Below the pieces are notes generated by a model. It was not told the DNA's origin. It saw only the letters and a list, made by a program, of their open reading frames with translations, and did no database searches. The position numbers were made by a program, and so were the translations under genes. From NCBI GenBank assembly GCA_023416335.1, contig JAEZHY010000115.1, positions 1 through 20,159 on the forward strand: a stretch of DNA of 20,159 bases, written 5' to 3'. The stretch is from Pseudomonadota bacterium. GTDB lineage: Bacteria > Desulfobacterota > Syntrophobacteria > Syntrophobacterales > Syntrophobacteraceae. Shown in pieces: positions 1 through 9,668 of the stretch (positions are counted from its first letter, which is position 1; every line of letters begins with the position of its first letter).

Positions 1-483
1 AAAGATCAGGTAAACTCTGTGGTACCCGAAGGCAATCCGCTCATTATACTCAAGAGCTTTTCATTGTCAACCCGAAAATTCCTTCCTTTCGAAACTTTCC
101 GCAAAGACCCTGCCAAAACTTATCAGGTGGCTTTCGCATCCCTGCGTTTGTTTCTCTATTCAGGTTTTAAAAGATCAGGTCGAATTGGCGTTGCCCGTGA
201 GCAACTTCGCAATAATACTTAATCTCACTTAAAAGTCAATCTTTAAAATCACTGATTCTAAAAATTAGGGCAGGCTGCCGGATTCAACGGTCAGATTCCT
301 CGCCCTGTTTCTCTCGTCCGTGATTTGAAAGATCGTTTAACCTCAAAGTGAAGCGGCAATATAGACTTTTTCGGGAGGATTGCAACCACTTTTTCGGTGT
401 TTGTTTCATTTTTGTGACAATGGAGGCAGAGCCGCATTTCGCGATGACCTGCTCTTTCCCGCCGCCAGGCTCAAAACCGGCCT

Positions 484-566
484 GGAGGACTGTTGGGAAA
501 CCTGGTCGCAAAATGCCGACAAAAAGGTTTGTCTCCATTTGGGACAACAGCCCCGGGAGCCTGGGA
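484..566 (+). repeat. Dispersed repeat R1, module 2, partial copy
   Basis: This segment matches 1061-1143 and the reverse complement of 11501-11582. Shared landmarks in order are CCTGGTCGCAA, a short A-rich stretch, TCTCCATTTGGG, ACAACAGCCCC and a GGAGC-TTGGGAA-like end. The copies differ by many substitutions, so they are old. Module 1, the two-hairpin part, is not present next to this copy. Confidence 0.6.
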
Positions 567-662
567 AGCAGCGGGTTGGATTTGCATTCGCAAATAGCTC
601 CACTACGTTATGGCGCGGTCTCCGGGCTGTGCCATATGCCCCCCGGAACTCACAATGGGTGG

Positions 663-690
663 CCCAGGCAGCGTCTTTTTGCTGCCTGGG
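663..690. repeat. Perfect 10-bp hairpin with T-rich loop
   Basis: CCCAGGCAGC at 663-672 pairs perfectly with GCTGCCTGGG at 681-690 around an 8-base loop that contains five T. No T tract follows the stem on either strand, so it is not a standard intrinsic terminator. It lies in gene-free DNA. Confidence 0.5.
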
Positions 691-933
691 TCCGAAGGAC
701 AGGAGGGTTGAGCAGAGTTCTTTCCAAAGAGTATTAGAAGTGGAAGCCTTGTCGTCGAAACCTCTTGCCTCCTGCATGGGCGGCAAAAAGCGTTCCCCGC
801 GTCACCCCGTATGAATGAATGCGGCAGCTTCTCCAAATGCCTGGTCAGAGGGGACGTGCGGTGGGCACGGTAAAGCTCGATACTGTTGTTTTAGTGACCA
901 CGTCCCGGTAGGCCAAGTATTTTGGCAGTAGCT

Positions 934-1143
934 TCATTCCGGCCCTTCTCTTCGATCAGGACAAGTTCACACCGGAATCCAGGCCGTTCGGGCGGATTAA
1001 TAGTGAATTCTAGCTCTTAAAAACTCTGGATCCCGGCTTAAAAGCACTGCCGGGATGACGGGTTGGGCGGCCTGGTCGCAAGATGCCCGCTAAAGAAGCT
1101 TCATCTCCATTTGGGCAACAGCCCCCCGGACCTTGGGAACCAG
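934..1143 (+). repeat. Dispersed repeat R1, full copy (BIME-like module 1 plus module 2)
   Basis: Module 1 has two hairpins. The left one pairs ATTCCGG (936-942) with CCGGAAT (972-978). The right one pairs ATCCCGGC (1030-1037) with GCCGGGAT (1049-1056). The ends of the module, CATTCCGG on the left and CCGGGATGACG on the right, form an imperfect terminal inverted repeat, and GGAATCCAGG and CTCTGGATCCC sit between the hairpins. That is the layout of paired REP sequences (BIMEs). Module 2 follows from about 1061. A second module 1 lies near 16046-16165 and a reverse, partial composite at 11501-11649. Confidence 0.65.
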
Positions 1144-1193
1144 TGGCGTATTTCTTAAAGCAACAACATTGACGACCGGGCGGACACCAGGCT

Positions 1194-2627
<1,434 letters not shown>

Positions 2628-2652
2628 TCACTGTTCACCGCTCACTGTTCAC
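2628..2652. repeat. 11-bp direct repeat overlapping the aldehyde dehydrogenase stop codon
   Basis: TCACTGTTCAC occurs at 2628-2638 and 2642-2652, a 14-base period. On the coding (minus) strand it reads GTGAACAGTGA, and the second copy supplies the last codons and the TGA stop of the aldehyde dehydrogenase. It occupies most of the short spacer before the tyrosine phenol-lyase gene. Confidence 0.7.
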
Positions 2653-4174
2653 TAAACCGTATTCCCTGCGCCAGCGGCATTGCACCGGACCAGTTTATCG
2701 TGCAGGTCTGCCGGCGCATGTAATACTTCCAGGCATCGGATCCGGACTCGCGGCCGCCCCCAGTTTCCTTTTCGCCGCCGAAAGCCCCGCCGATCTCGGC
2801 CCCCGAAGTGCTGACGTTCACGTTGGCAATGCCGCAATCGCTCCCGGTGCTGCTCAGGAAGGATTCCGACTCCTGCAGGTCGTTCGTGAAAATTGCCGAA
2901 GTTAGGCCTTGCGGAACACCGTTGTGAATCCTGATCGCCTCGTCGAGATCCCGGTAGCGGATCATGTACAAAATTGGAGCAAAGGTCTCCCTCTGGACCA
3001 CAGGATAAGAATTTTCGGCTTCGCAAATGCAGGGCAAGACATAGGTCCCCGCATCATAGATTCCGCCCGAGAGCACCTCGCCTCCGTATAGGACCCTGCC
3101 TCCCAGCTCTTGCAACTCACCGATGGCCGCCTGCATATCTTGAACGGCTTTCCTGTCGACCAGCGGCCCCATAAGGGTACCCTCTTCCATCGGGTTGCCG
3201 ATCCGTACCTGCCTGTAGGCGGCAATGAGGAGATCTTTCACTTTATCGAAAATCGAGTCGTGCACTATCAGCCGCCTGGTCGTGGTGCAGCGCTGGCCGG
3301 CAGTTCCCACGGCTGCGAAAAGAATGGCGCGGATTGCGAGACTCAGGTCGGCATTGGGGGTAACGATAATAGCGTTGTTTCCGCCCAATTCGAGCAGGGG
3401 CTTACCAAGCCGGGCCGCGACCGCCTGCCCTACCCTTCTTCCCATAGGAATGCTGCCCGTTGCAGAAACGAGGGGAAGCCGTTTGTCTGAGATGAGGCGT
3501 TCGCCGATATCTTCTCCCTTCCCTACAACCACGTTGAGAATGCCTTCGGGAAATCCGTTATCCTTCAATACCTTCGCAGCTATGGTGTTGGCCGCGATTG
3601 CACAGAGCGGGGTCTTGCTCGACGGTTTCCAGACGACCGTGTCCCCGGCGACCAATGCTATCATTGCGTTCCAGGACCAGACGGCGACAGGAAAGTTAAA
3701 GGCAGTAATAACCCCGATCGGCCCCAGCGGATGCCACTGCTCGTACATCCTGTGCCCCGGCCTTTCACTCTGCATAGTCAGGCCGTACAGCATACGGGAC
3801 TGGCCCACGGCAAAATCGCAGATATCGATCAGCTCCTGAACTTCGCCTTCGCCTTCCGCAAGTATCTTCCCCATTTCAAGGGATATGAGCGCACCGACTT
3901 CCTTTTTCTTCTCACGGAAAGCGTTTCCGATCTGCCGTACCACATCGCCGCGTTTAGGCGCAGGGACCATCCTCCATTCCCTGGAGGCCCGTTCGGCACT
4001 ATCGGCTACCTTTTCGTAATCGGCAGGCCCGGCCTGACGAACCCGGGCAATAAGCCGGCCGTCGATCGGGGAGATGGACTCAAGCAATTCCCCTGCGCAA
4101 TCGAACCAGTCCGTCCCGACACCGGCCCCGGAATTGATGTCAGCTATTCCCAGCTTTTCGAGCAACTCCAGCAT
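2642..4174 (-). CDS. amaB: Aldehyde dehydrogenase, ALDH7 type (alpha-aminoadipic semialdehyde dehydrogenase)
   Basis: The 510-residue protein is a complete NAD(P)-dependent aldehyde dehydrogenase. N160 in FNFPVA, E262 in LELGG and catalytic C296 in GQRC are in place. The C-terminal third has the ALDH7/antiquitin signature: NVNVSTSGAEIGGAFGGEK, then TGGGRESGSDAWK and RRQTCTINW, ending in PLAQGI. Family members oxidise alpha-aminoadipic semialdehyde (from lysine) to 2-aminoadipate. The start has a strong AGGAGG seven bases upstream at 4182-4187. It follows the aminotransferase by 207 bases that contain palindromes, and precedes tyrosine phenol-lyase by 38 bases. The last few residues are encoded by a direct repeat and differ from the usual family end. 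The lysine role is inferred from family and neighbour; other semialdehydes are possible. Confidence 0.88.
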   Translation of the reverse strand: MLELLEKLGIADINSGAGVGTDWFDCAGELLESISPIDGRLIARVRQAGPADYEKVADSAERASREWRMVPAPKRGDVVRQIGNAFREKKKEVGALISLEMGKILAEGEGEVQELIDICDFAVGQSRMLYGLTMQSERPGHRMYEQWHPLGPIGVITAFNFPVAVWSWNAMIALVAGDTVVWKPSSKTPLCAIAANTIAAKVLKDNGFPEGILNVVVGKGEDIGERLISDKRLPLVSATGSIPMGRRVGQAVAARLGKPLLELGGNNAIIVTPNADLSLAIRAILFAAVGTAGQRCTTTRRLIVHDSIFDKVKDLLIAAYRQVRIGNPMEEGTLMGPLVDRKAVQDMQAAIGELQELGGRVLYGGEVLSGGIYDAGTYVLPCICEAENSYPVVQRETFAPILYMIRYRDLDEAIRIHNGVPQGLTSAIFTNDLQESESFLSSTGSDCGIANVNVSTSGAEIGGAFGGEKETGGGRESGSDAWKYYMRRQTCTINWSGAMPLAQGIRFSEQ

Positions 4175-4381
4175 ATATTCTCCTCCTCAGGAGGTGCAAT
4201 TCCCCCACCCAACGGCAGGTATTTCCGGGATGGACGGGCGGTGGGCACGATGAAGCTTGTACCCACCCTACCCGGCTGCCGTATATTTTCGCTGGTTCCC
4301 AAGCTCCCGCTTGGGAACCCCGTTTTTGAAGCTCCAGCTTCCCCCCTGGCCCAGCACCTCAGCCATAGCATCTTTCAGATT
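4175..4381. other. Intra-operon spacer with three palindromes
   Basis: The spacer between the aminotransferase and aldehyde dehydrogenase genes contains a perfect hairpin at 4294-4319 (GGTTCCCAAGC and GCTTGGGAACC around TCCC) and a smaller one at 4328-4341 (GAAGCT, CC, AGCTTC). A third lies at 4240-4267 (GGTGGG and CCCACC). The last resembles the motif near 859-880. CCTCC-TCA-GGAGG at 4182-4194 includes the ribosome binding site of the aldehyde dehydrogenase. No gene is visible. The hairpins may stabilise or partly terminate the operon mRNA. Confidence 0.6.
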
Positions 4382-5707
4382 TCAACCCGCCACTTCGGCG
4401 ATCGCTTCCTCGAATATTGAGAGGCCGGTATTGATTTCTTCGGAACTGATCGTGAGGGCGGGGCAAAACCGGATCGTATTCTCTCCGCAGCCCAGGAGAA
4501 GAAGACCTTTTTCGAAAGCTGCCCGAACGATTTCATTTCGCCAGTCTGAAGCGCGCTCCCTGGTTATGCGATCTTTGACGAACTCAACGCCCACCATCAG
4601 TCCCTTACCTCTGACATCTCCGATACACTCGTAATCCCCCTGCATGCGGAGGAGCCGTGCCATGAGTTCCTCTCCCCGGATGCGCGCGTTTTCAACCAAC
4701 CCGTTTTGCAGGAGGTCTATTGTCGCAAGCGCTGCCCGGCACGAAACGGGATTGCCTCCAAAGGTGGAAGCATGAGCCCCGGCATGCCAGTCCATCAATT
4801 CGGACCGGGCCACCATGGCACCCAGGGGCATTCCGGAAGCGATCCCTTTCGCAAGAGTCATGATGTCGGGCTCCACTTCATAGTGCTCCATCGCAAACAT
4901 CTTCCCGGTTCTTCCCATTCCCGACTGTATCTCATCGGCAACAAGGAGAATCCCGTACTCGTCCGCGAGCTTGCGCAACTCTACGAAGAATTCATCGGGC
5001 GGAACGATGTATCCGCCTTCCCCCTGGATCGGCTCGACAAATATGGCAGCAACTTCCTCAGGCGGGATAGCGTTTCGAAAGAGCGGGTCTTCTATCCACC
5101 GCACACAGGCGGAACCGCAGGTCGGGTAACACGCACCGTACGGGCACCGGTAGCAGTTCGGATAGGGAACATGCGTGATCCCCGGAACAAGCGGGCTGTA
5201 ATACTTCTTCTGATATGCCTTGCTCGCCGTGAGAGAAAGCGCCCCCATTGTCCGGCCGTGGAAAGCTCCGAAAAAGGCCAGCGTGTGTTCCCGCTTTGAA
5301 TGATAGCGCGCCAGTTTGAAGGCGGCTTCGATCGCCTCAGCCCCGGAGTTGCCGAAGAAGACTTTGCATCCGCCGCTCATGTCCGCGAGTTCGGCCAACT
5401 TCTGCGCAAGAGTGATCTGGGGAGAATAGTAGAAATCCGTCCCGGACATATGAATGAGTTTGCCTGCCTGATCCCGGATCGCTTCGACCACTTCTGGATG
5501 ACAATGGCCAGTGGCGGCCACGGCTATGCCGGACGTAAAGTCCAGGAAGATGTTGCCGTCCACGTCGTGCACCCAGAGCCCCTGCGCGCTCTCCACAACC
5601 AACGGATAGACTCTCGTGTAGGACGGAGACACATATTCCGAATCCAGGCTAATCCAGGCAGAGGCATTTGCTCCGGGTAGAGGTGTTTTGATGCTGGGAG
5701 TTTTCAT
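4382..5707 (-). CDS. Class III aminotransferase (likely lysine/ornithine omega-aminotransferase)
   Basis: The 441-residue protein is a full-length class III PLP aminotransferase. NSGAEA (120-125) binds the cofactor phosphate, H150-G151-R152 follows the stacking aromatic, D258 in VADEIQSG contacts the PLP nitrogen and K287 in LAKG is the Schiff-base lysine. The family moves omega-amino groups of lysine, ornithine, GABA or N-acetylornithine to 2-oxoglutarate. The downstream aminoadipic semialdehyde dehydrogenase makes lysine 6-aminotransferase the most economical reading. Overall it resembles the broad acetylornithine/GABA/archaeal ornithine group. Unusual is a five-cysteine loop, C185, C188, C193, C197 and C201, which I recall from some bacterial relatives but whose role is unclear. 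It is first in the leftward operon. The ribosome binding site is weak. Confidence 0.82.
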   Translation of the reverse strand: MKTPSIKTPLPGANASAWISLDSEYVSPSYTRVYPLVVESAQGLWVHDVDGNIFLDFTSGIAVAATGHCHPEVVEAIRDQAGKLIHMSGTDFYYSPQITLAQKLAELADMSGGCKVFFGNSGAEAIEAAFKLARYHSKREHTLAFFGAFHGRTMGALSLTASKAYQKKYYSPLVPGITHVPYPNCYRCPYGACYPTCGSACVRWIEDPLFRNAIPPEEVAAIFVEPIQGEGGYIVPPDEFFVELRKLADEYGILLVADEIQSGMGRTGKMFAMEHYEVEPDIMTLAKGIASGMPLGAMVARSELMDWHAGAHASTFGGNPVSCRAALATIDLLQNGLVENARIRGEELMARLLRMQGDYECIGDVRGKGLMVGVEFVKDRITRERASDWRNEIVRAAFEKGLLLLGCGENTIRFCPALTISSEEINTGLSIFEEAIAEVAG

Positions 5708-6046
5708 ATTTCGTCCGGGTCTCTCATAGAGTAAATGTAATTATATTAATCAAGATCCTATTATCATTCTCGGGCAATACTCACAGGCTGGGTGAGCTTT
5801 AGTGGATTCCGCTTCATACTTCAGATCAACGGCAGTACTAAAATAGTTACTCATTACCCGGATTTCAGCCCGGAATTGGAAAAATGCGGCAAAAGGATAC
5901 ATCCGCCCCCCCAGCGCCTCTGGCAGGCGAAATATCCTGTTCTTATATTTTCAACTTACCATTTAACGGCAATGTATAAGTTTGGAATTTTCCCGGCAAA
6001 ATTAGAATTGGATGGATTTAGCGGGCTAAGCAGCGAAAAGGAATTG
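5708..6046. promoter_or_regulatory. Divergent promoter region between the amino-acid operon and the dehydrogenase operon
   Basis: This 339-base spacer must carry promoters for both operons. It is more AT-rich than the genes. On the minus strand a TATAAT lies about 35 bases before the aminotransferase start (near 5738-5743), without a clear -35 partner. On the plus strand TATAAG occurs near 5971 with only weak candidates upstream. A GTG at 5792 opens the frame of E1alpha earlier, but the added residues do not resemble the family, so I treat the region as non-coding. No operator palindrome was recognised. Confidence 0.4.
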
Positions 6047-7168
6047 ATGATGCCGAAAAGTGAGATCGATCTCCCATACAAGGTCGAATACATCTCCATT
6101 CTGGACGAAAACGGTCAGGTTGATAAATCTCTCGAGCCCGACCTGCCTGACGACATGCTTCTTAAACTCTACAAGGGCATGTTGCTTGGGCGCAGGTTCG
6201 ACGAAAGGATGCTCATTCTGCAGCGACAGGGGAAGATCGGGACCTTTGCCCCCACAAAAGGCCAGGAAGCGCAAATCGGTGCAGTGGCTGCCATGAACAA
6301 CGATGACTGGTTGGTACCTTCCTTTCGCGAATCCCCCGCTGAAATCTGGCGCGGCAGGACCATGGAAGGTATTCTTCTATTATATAGCGGCTATAACGAA
6401 GGCGGTTTCATTCCCGACGGCATCAAGAACCTTCCCGTCTCGGTGCCTGTGGGATCCCAGATGCTTCATGCCGTCGGCATCGGATACGGCATGAAGTACC
6501 GCAGGGAAAAAGCTGCCGCCCTGACGTTTTTCGGCGATGGAGCAACATCCGAAGGCGACTTCCACGAAGCGATGAACTTTGCCGCCGTCTTTCAGCTTCC
6601 CGTCGTCTTTCTCTGCCAGAACAACCACTGGGCTATTTCTCTGAGGCGTAAACAGCAGACGCATTCGAAGACGATCGCGCAGAAAGCTTTGGCCTACGAC
6701 ATGCCCGGAGTGCAGGTCGACGGAAACGACGTGCTCGCCGTATATAAAGCTTCGAAAGAGGCGCTCGAACGCGCCGGAAACGGCGGGGGCCCAACCCTGA
6801 TCGAGATGATCACCTATCGCCTCTCGCTGCATACGACCGCGGACGACCCGAAGAAATACCGGAGCGAGGAAGAAGTCAAGGAATGGGAACAGCGCGACCC
6901 CATCACCCGATTCGAAAAGTATCTGACCGGCAAGGGGCTTCTGGACGAGGAGAAAATTCAAACCGTTTCGGAAGAAGTCCGGAATGAGATCCGCGCGGCC
7001 GAACAACGCTGGTCGGAACAGGTACAGAACGAAATCAATCCGCTGGATATGTTTTCCTTTGCCTATGCGAACCTTCCGCCCAACCTGGTTGCACAAAAGG
7101 AAGAACTCAGACGCGAGCTTGAAGCGAAACGGGGAGACGTCGAAAAAGAGGCCGTTGTGCGGGATTGA
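6047..7168 (+). CDS. pdhA: Pyruvate (2-oxoacid) dehydrogenase E1 component, alpha subunit
   Basis: E1alpha forms a heterotetramer with the next gene's product and decarboxylates a 2-oxoacid with thiamine diphosphate, passing the acyl group to lipoyl-E2. The 373-residue form starts at the first of two ATGs (6047, 6050), with AAGGA just upstream; this length suits the Gram-positive-type PDH alpha subunit. The thiamine motif begins GDGATSEGDFHEA (GDG at 163-165) and ends at N192-N193. SFRE (92-95) and YRLSLHTTADDPKKYR (257-272) match conserved E1alpha regions, although the second has HTTADD rather than the HTMAGDD I recall from Bacillus PdhA. An upstream GTG would add 85 unsupported residues. 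Pyruvate is likely from context, but branched-chain 2-oxoacids cannot be excluded. Confidence 0.9.
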   Translation: MMPKSEIDLPYKVEYISILDENGQVDKSLEPDLPDDMLLKLYKGMLLGRRFDERMLILQRQGKIGTFAPTKGQEAQIGAVAAMNNDDWLVPSFRESPAEIWRGRTMEGILLLYSGYNEGGFIPDGIKNLPVSVPVGSQMLHAVGIGYGMKYRREKAAALTFFGDGATSEGDFHEAMNFAAVFQLPVVFLCQNNHWAISLRRKQQTHSKTIAQKALAYDMPGVQVDGNDVLAVYKASKEALERAGNGGGPTLIEMITYRLSLHTTADDPKKYRSEEEVKEWEQRDPITRFEKYLTGKGLLDEEKIQTVSEEVRNEIRAAEQRWSEQVQNEINPLDMFSFAYANLPPNLVAQKEELRRELEAKRGDVEKEAVVRD

Positions 7169-7177
7169 TTCCGATCT

Positions 7178-7212
7178 CCGAGAGCGGGTGTACATCGATA
7201 TACCCAACTCGG
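7178..7212 (+). other. Intercistronic hairpin between E1alpha and E1beta
   Basis: CCGAG (7178-7182) pairs with CTCGG (7208-7212). Inside, GGGTGTA (7186-7192) pairs with TATACCC (7199-7205) with one G-U, leaving a six-base loop. No T run follows, so it is more likely an mRNA processing or stability element than a terminator. Confidence 0.45.
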
Positions 7213-7310
7213 GGCCGCGGAGGGGAGCAATCCATCAGCTTCTTTGGCGCTTCTGAAAACTTAAACTTGAGAAACATGGTTTGGACACTCTCTCGGGGGA
7301 GATTTTGTAG

Positions 7311-8291
7311 ATGCCGAAAATGAACATGGTTCAGGCGATCAATATGGCGCTTCGCCAGGAAATGGAAAAGGACGACTCGGTTGTCGTGCTCGGTGAGGAC
7401 GTCGGCATGGATGGAGGGGTATTTCGCGTAACGGACGGTCTCCTGGCGCAATTCGGAGCAGAACGCGTCATCGATACCCCGCTTGCCGAATCCGCGATCG
7501 CCGGATTTTCAATCGGGATGGCGATTTATGGGCTCAAGCCTGTTTGTGAAATGCAGTTTTCGGGATTCAGCTATTTCGCTTTCCACCAGATGGAAGCGCA
7601 TGCTGCCAGAATGCGGGGCCGGACGCTCGGCCGCTACGGCGTTCCGATGGTACTGAGAGCACCTTACGGGGGCGGGGTCCGCGCTCTCGAGCATCATTCC
7701 GAGAGCCGCGAAATCTACTGGGCGCATACCCCGGGCCTGAAAATGGTGCTCCCATCGACTCCTCGGACCGCCCGCGCTCTACTTGTCAGCGCGATCAGGG
7801 ACCCCGATCCGGTAATCTTTTATGAACCGAAAGCAATCTACCGCGCTTTCCGGGAGGAAGTCCCCGAAGAAGAGGAGACCTTTCCGATCGGGAAATCCCG
7901 GCTGGCACTTGAAGGGAGCGACATCACGCTTATCTCCTACGGAGCAACGCTCAGGCCCACGCTGGAGGCGGCTACTGATTTGAAGGACAAGGAAGGAATC
8001 AACTGCGAAGTTATCGACCTCCTTTCCCTGTCGCCTCTCGATGACGAACTTTTCACGGCATCCGTCAAGAAGACGGGGCGTGCCGTAGTCGTCCATGAAG
8101 CCCACCGCACGTATGGATCCGGCGCTGAAATCGTAGCGCGTCTTGTCGAGAAATCATTCCTTTACCTCGAAGCCCCCGTCCGCAGGGTCACCGGCTTCGA
8201 CGTAGTCATTCCCTACTATCAACGCGAGCAGGATTATTTGCCTGGCGTATTCAGAATCAAACAGGCCATTCGCGAAACCTTGGACTTCTAA
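7311..8291 (+). CDS. pdhB: Pyruvate (2-oxoacid) dehydrogenase E1 component, beta subunit
   Basis: The 326-residue protein is the transketolase-like beta subunit of E1 and matches the usual family length. Family signatures are GEDVG (28-32), TPLAES (57-61; E60 is the expected thiamine-contacting glutamate), QFSGFSY in the potassium-site region, and GGGVRALEHHSES (120-132), the loop that meets the lipoyl group of E2. The C-terminal transketolase domain includes EAHRTYGSGAEI. A GGGGGAG ribosome binding site lies about nine bases before the ATG. The gap of 142 bases after E1alpha is longer than elsewhere in the operon and contains a hairpin. E2 follows after 13 bases. With E1alpha it forms the alpha2beta2 enzyme. 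Confidence 0.93.
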   Translation: MPKMNMVQAINMALRQEMEKDDSVVVLGEDVGMDGGVFRVTDGLLAQFGAERVIDTPLAESAIAGFSIGMAIYGLKPVCEMQFSGFSYFAFHQMEAHAARMRGRTLGRYGVPMVLRAPYGGGVRALEHHSESREIYWAHTPGLKMVLPSTPRTARALLVSAIRDPDPVIFYEPKAIYRAFREEVPEEEETFPIGKSRLALEGSDITLISYGATLRPTLEAATDLKDKEGINCEVIDLLSLSPLDDELFTASVKKTGRAVVVHEAHRTYGSGAEIVARLVEKSFLYLEAPVRRVTGFDVVIPYYQREQDYLPGVFRIKQAIRETLDF

Positions 8292-8304
8292 CCTGGAGGA
8301 TTGT

Positions 8305-9642
8305 ATGCCGGTCGAATTCAAACTCCCGGACCTGGGGGAAGGAATCCACGAAGGCGAAATAATCGAAGTTCTCGTTCATGTTGGCGACAGAGTTGAAGAC
8401 GGACAGACAGTACTCGTGGTTGAGACCGACAAGGCATCAGCGGAGGTACCATCACCGGTTACCGGTACGGTAAAGGAAATCCGCGTCAAGCCGGGCCAGA
8501 CCGTCCGTGTCGGAGACGTCATGATCGTCTTCCTTGCAGAAGGCGAAAAGGAGGGCGAGGCCGCCCCCGCTCCGGCAAAGACGCCGGAGGAAGAGCGTGA
8601 GACCCGGCCTCCCGCCGAGAAGGAAGAAAAGGCGAAACAACTGGCTGAGAAGGCCGAGGAGGCTGCCGGACGCCCATTGCCCACGGCACCGGCGGAAGGG
8701 CCCGTACCCGCGGCGCCCTCGACTCGCCGCCTTGCTCGGGAGCTGGGCGTTGACCTCCGCGAGGTAAGACCGAGCGGCCCGGGAGGGCGCGTCACATCTG
8801 AAGACGTGCGTGCATTCGCAGAAGCAAAAAAGCGGCCCGAACCCGCAAAGCCGGCTCCCGCCCCTGCCGAAGAAGTCCCACGGCCGGCCCCGATCGCGCC
8901 TCCGCCAATGCCGCAGTTCGACAAAATAGGCCCCGTGGAATACATTCCTCTCCGGTCGGTCCGGCGCGCAACGGCCAGACACCTTGCGGCCGCATGGTCG
9001 CAGGTCCCCCACGTCACCCATATGGACGTGGCCGATATCACAGATCTCGAAAAATTCCGGCAAAAGCACAGGCCGCAGGTTGAAAAGCAGGGGGGCGCAC
9101 TGAGCCCGACCGTTTTCGTCCTGAAGGTCGCGGCCGCGGCGCTCAAGAAGTTCCCCCAGTTCAACGCGACGCTGGACATGGAGAAAGAGGAAATCATACT
9201 TAAACACTATTATAATATAGGAGTGGCCGTCGATACGGAACGCGGACTGCTCGTACCCGTCATCCGGGATGTCGACCGGAAAAGCATCGTGGAACTTGCG
9301 ATCGAGCTGAAACAAATTGCCGAAAAGACGCGGCAGGGCAAGGCTTCCATGGAGGAAATGTCGGGTGGGAGTTTTACCATCACCAATATCGGTCCCATCG
9401 GAGGAACGGGTTTCACTCCGATCATCAACTACCCGGAAATAGCCATCCTCGGTATGGCCCAGTCGAGACTTCAGCCGGTCGTCATGGGCGACGAAGAGAA
9501 TTATCAGATCGTACCGCGCCTCATGCTGCCGCTCAATATTACATTCGATCATCGCGCCCTGGACGGCGCCCAGGCAGCACGCTTTTTGACGACCATCATC
9601 GAGGCGCTCGAAAATCCGGAAGATCTCTTCATGATGATATAA
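8305..9642 (+). CDS. pdhC: Dihydrolipoamide acyltransferase, E2 component
   Basis: E2 is the structural core of the complex: it takes the acyl group from E1 on its lipoyl arm and transfers it to coenzyme A. The 445 residues show one N-terminal lipoyl domain (1-80) with lipoyl-lysine K43 in VETDKAS. A charged Ala/Pro/Glu linker (85-135) follows, then the peripheral-subunit-binding domain (137-173, STRRLARELGVDL to SGPGGRVTSEDV). A second Pro/Ala linker and the acetyltransferase domain (210-445) end with catalytic H416 and D420 in HRALDG. The ATG follows GGAGGA by four bases. A single lipoyl domain is common in this type. Acyl specificity is not readable from the motifs. Confidence 0.93.
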   Translation: MPVEFKLPDLGEGIHEGEIIEVLVHVGDRVEDGQTVLVVETDKASAEVPSPVTGTVKEIRVKPGQTVRVGDVMIVFLAEGEKEGEAAPAPAKTPEEERETRPPAEKEEKAKQLAEKAEEAAGRPLPTAPAEGPVPAAPSTRRLARELGVDLREVRPSGPGGRVTSEDVRAFAEAKKRPEPAKPAPAPAEEVPRPAPIAPPPMPQFDKIGPVEYIPLRSVRRATARHLAAAWSQVPHVTHMDVADITDLEKFRQKHRPQVEKQGGALSPTVFVLKVAAAALKKFPQFNATLDMEKEEIILKHYYNIGVAVDTERGLLVPVIRDVDRKSIVELAIELKQIAEKTRQGKASMEEMSGGSFTITNIGPIGGTGFTPIINYPEIAILGMAQSRLQPVVMGDEENYQIVPRLMLPLNITFDHRALDGAQAARFLTTIIEALENPEDLFMMI

Positions 9643-9668
9643 AATAATATTTTAATAGCGCCTCCCGA

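Larger units (their letters stand above)
1..1193. other. Gene-poor intergenic region with dispersed repeats
   Basis: No open reading frame here looks like a real gene. The longest overlap each other on both strands, lack convincing ribosome binding sites, and their predicted proteins follow the repeat DNA: similar peptides such as GILRPG recur where the same repeat recurs. The stretch holds a partial repeat at 484-566, a perfect hairpin at 663-690, a G-rich motif near 859-880 that recurs near 4240, and a full two-part repeat at 934-1143. The tyrosine phenol-lyase gene ends just to the right, so the repeats lie downstream of its operon. No clear promoter or terminator was recognised. Confidence 0.6.

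Noticed and set aside
663..690. Intrinsic terminator at the T-rich hairpin
   Set aside because: The T run lies in the loop, not after the stem, and no gene ends close by.
380..814. Plus-strand frame of 144 codons in the left intergenic region
   Set aside because: It is built from dispersed repeat DNA and overlaps equally long frames on both strands.
5792..6046. Extended GTG start for E1alpha
   Set aside because: The extra 85 residues do not resemble the family, and two ATGs with AAGGA just upstream give the normal length.
8452..9552. Minus-strand frame of 366 codons
   Set aside because: It is antisense to the well-supported E2 gene and is explained by high-GC coding sequence.
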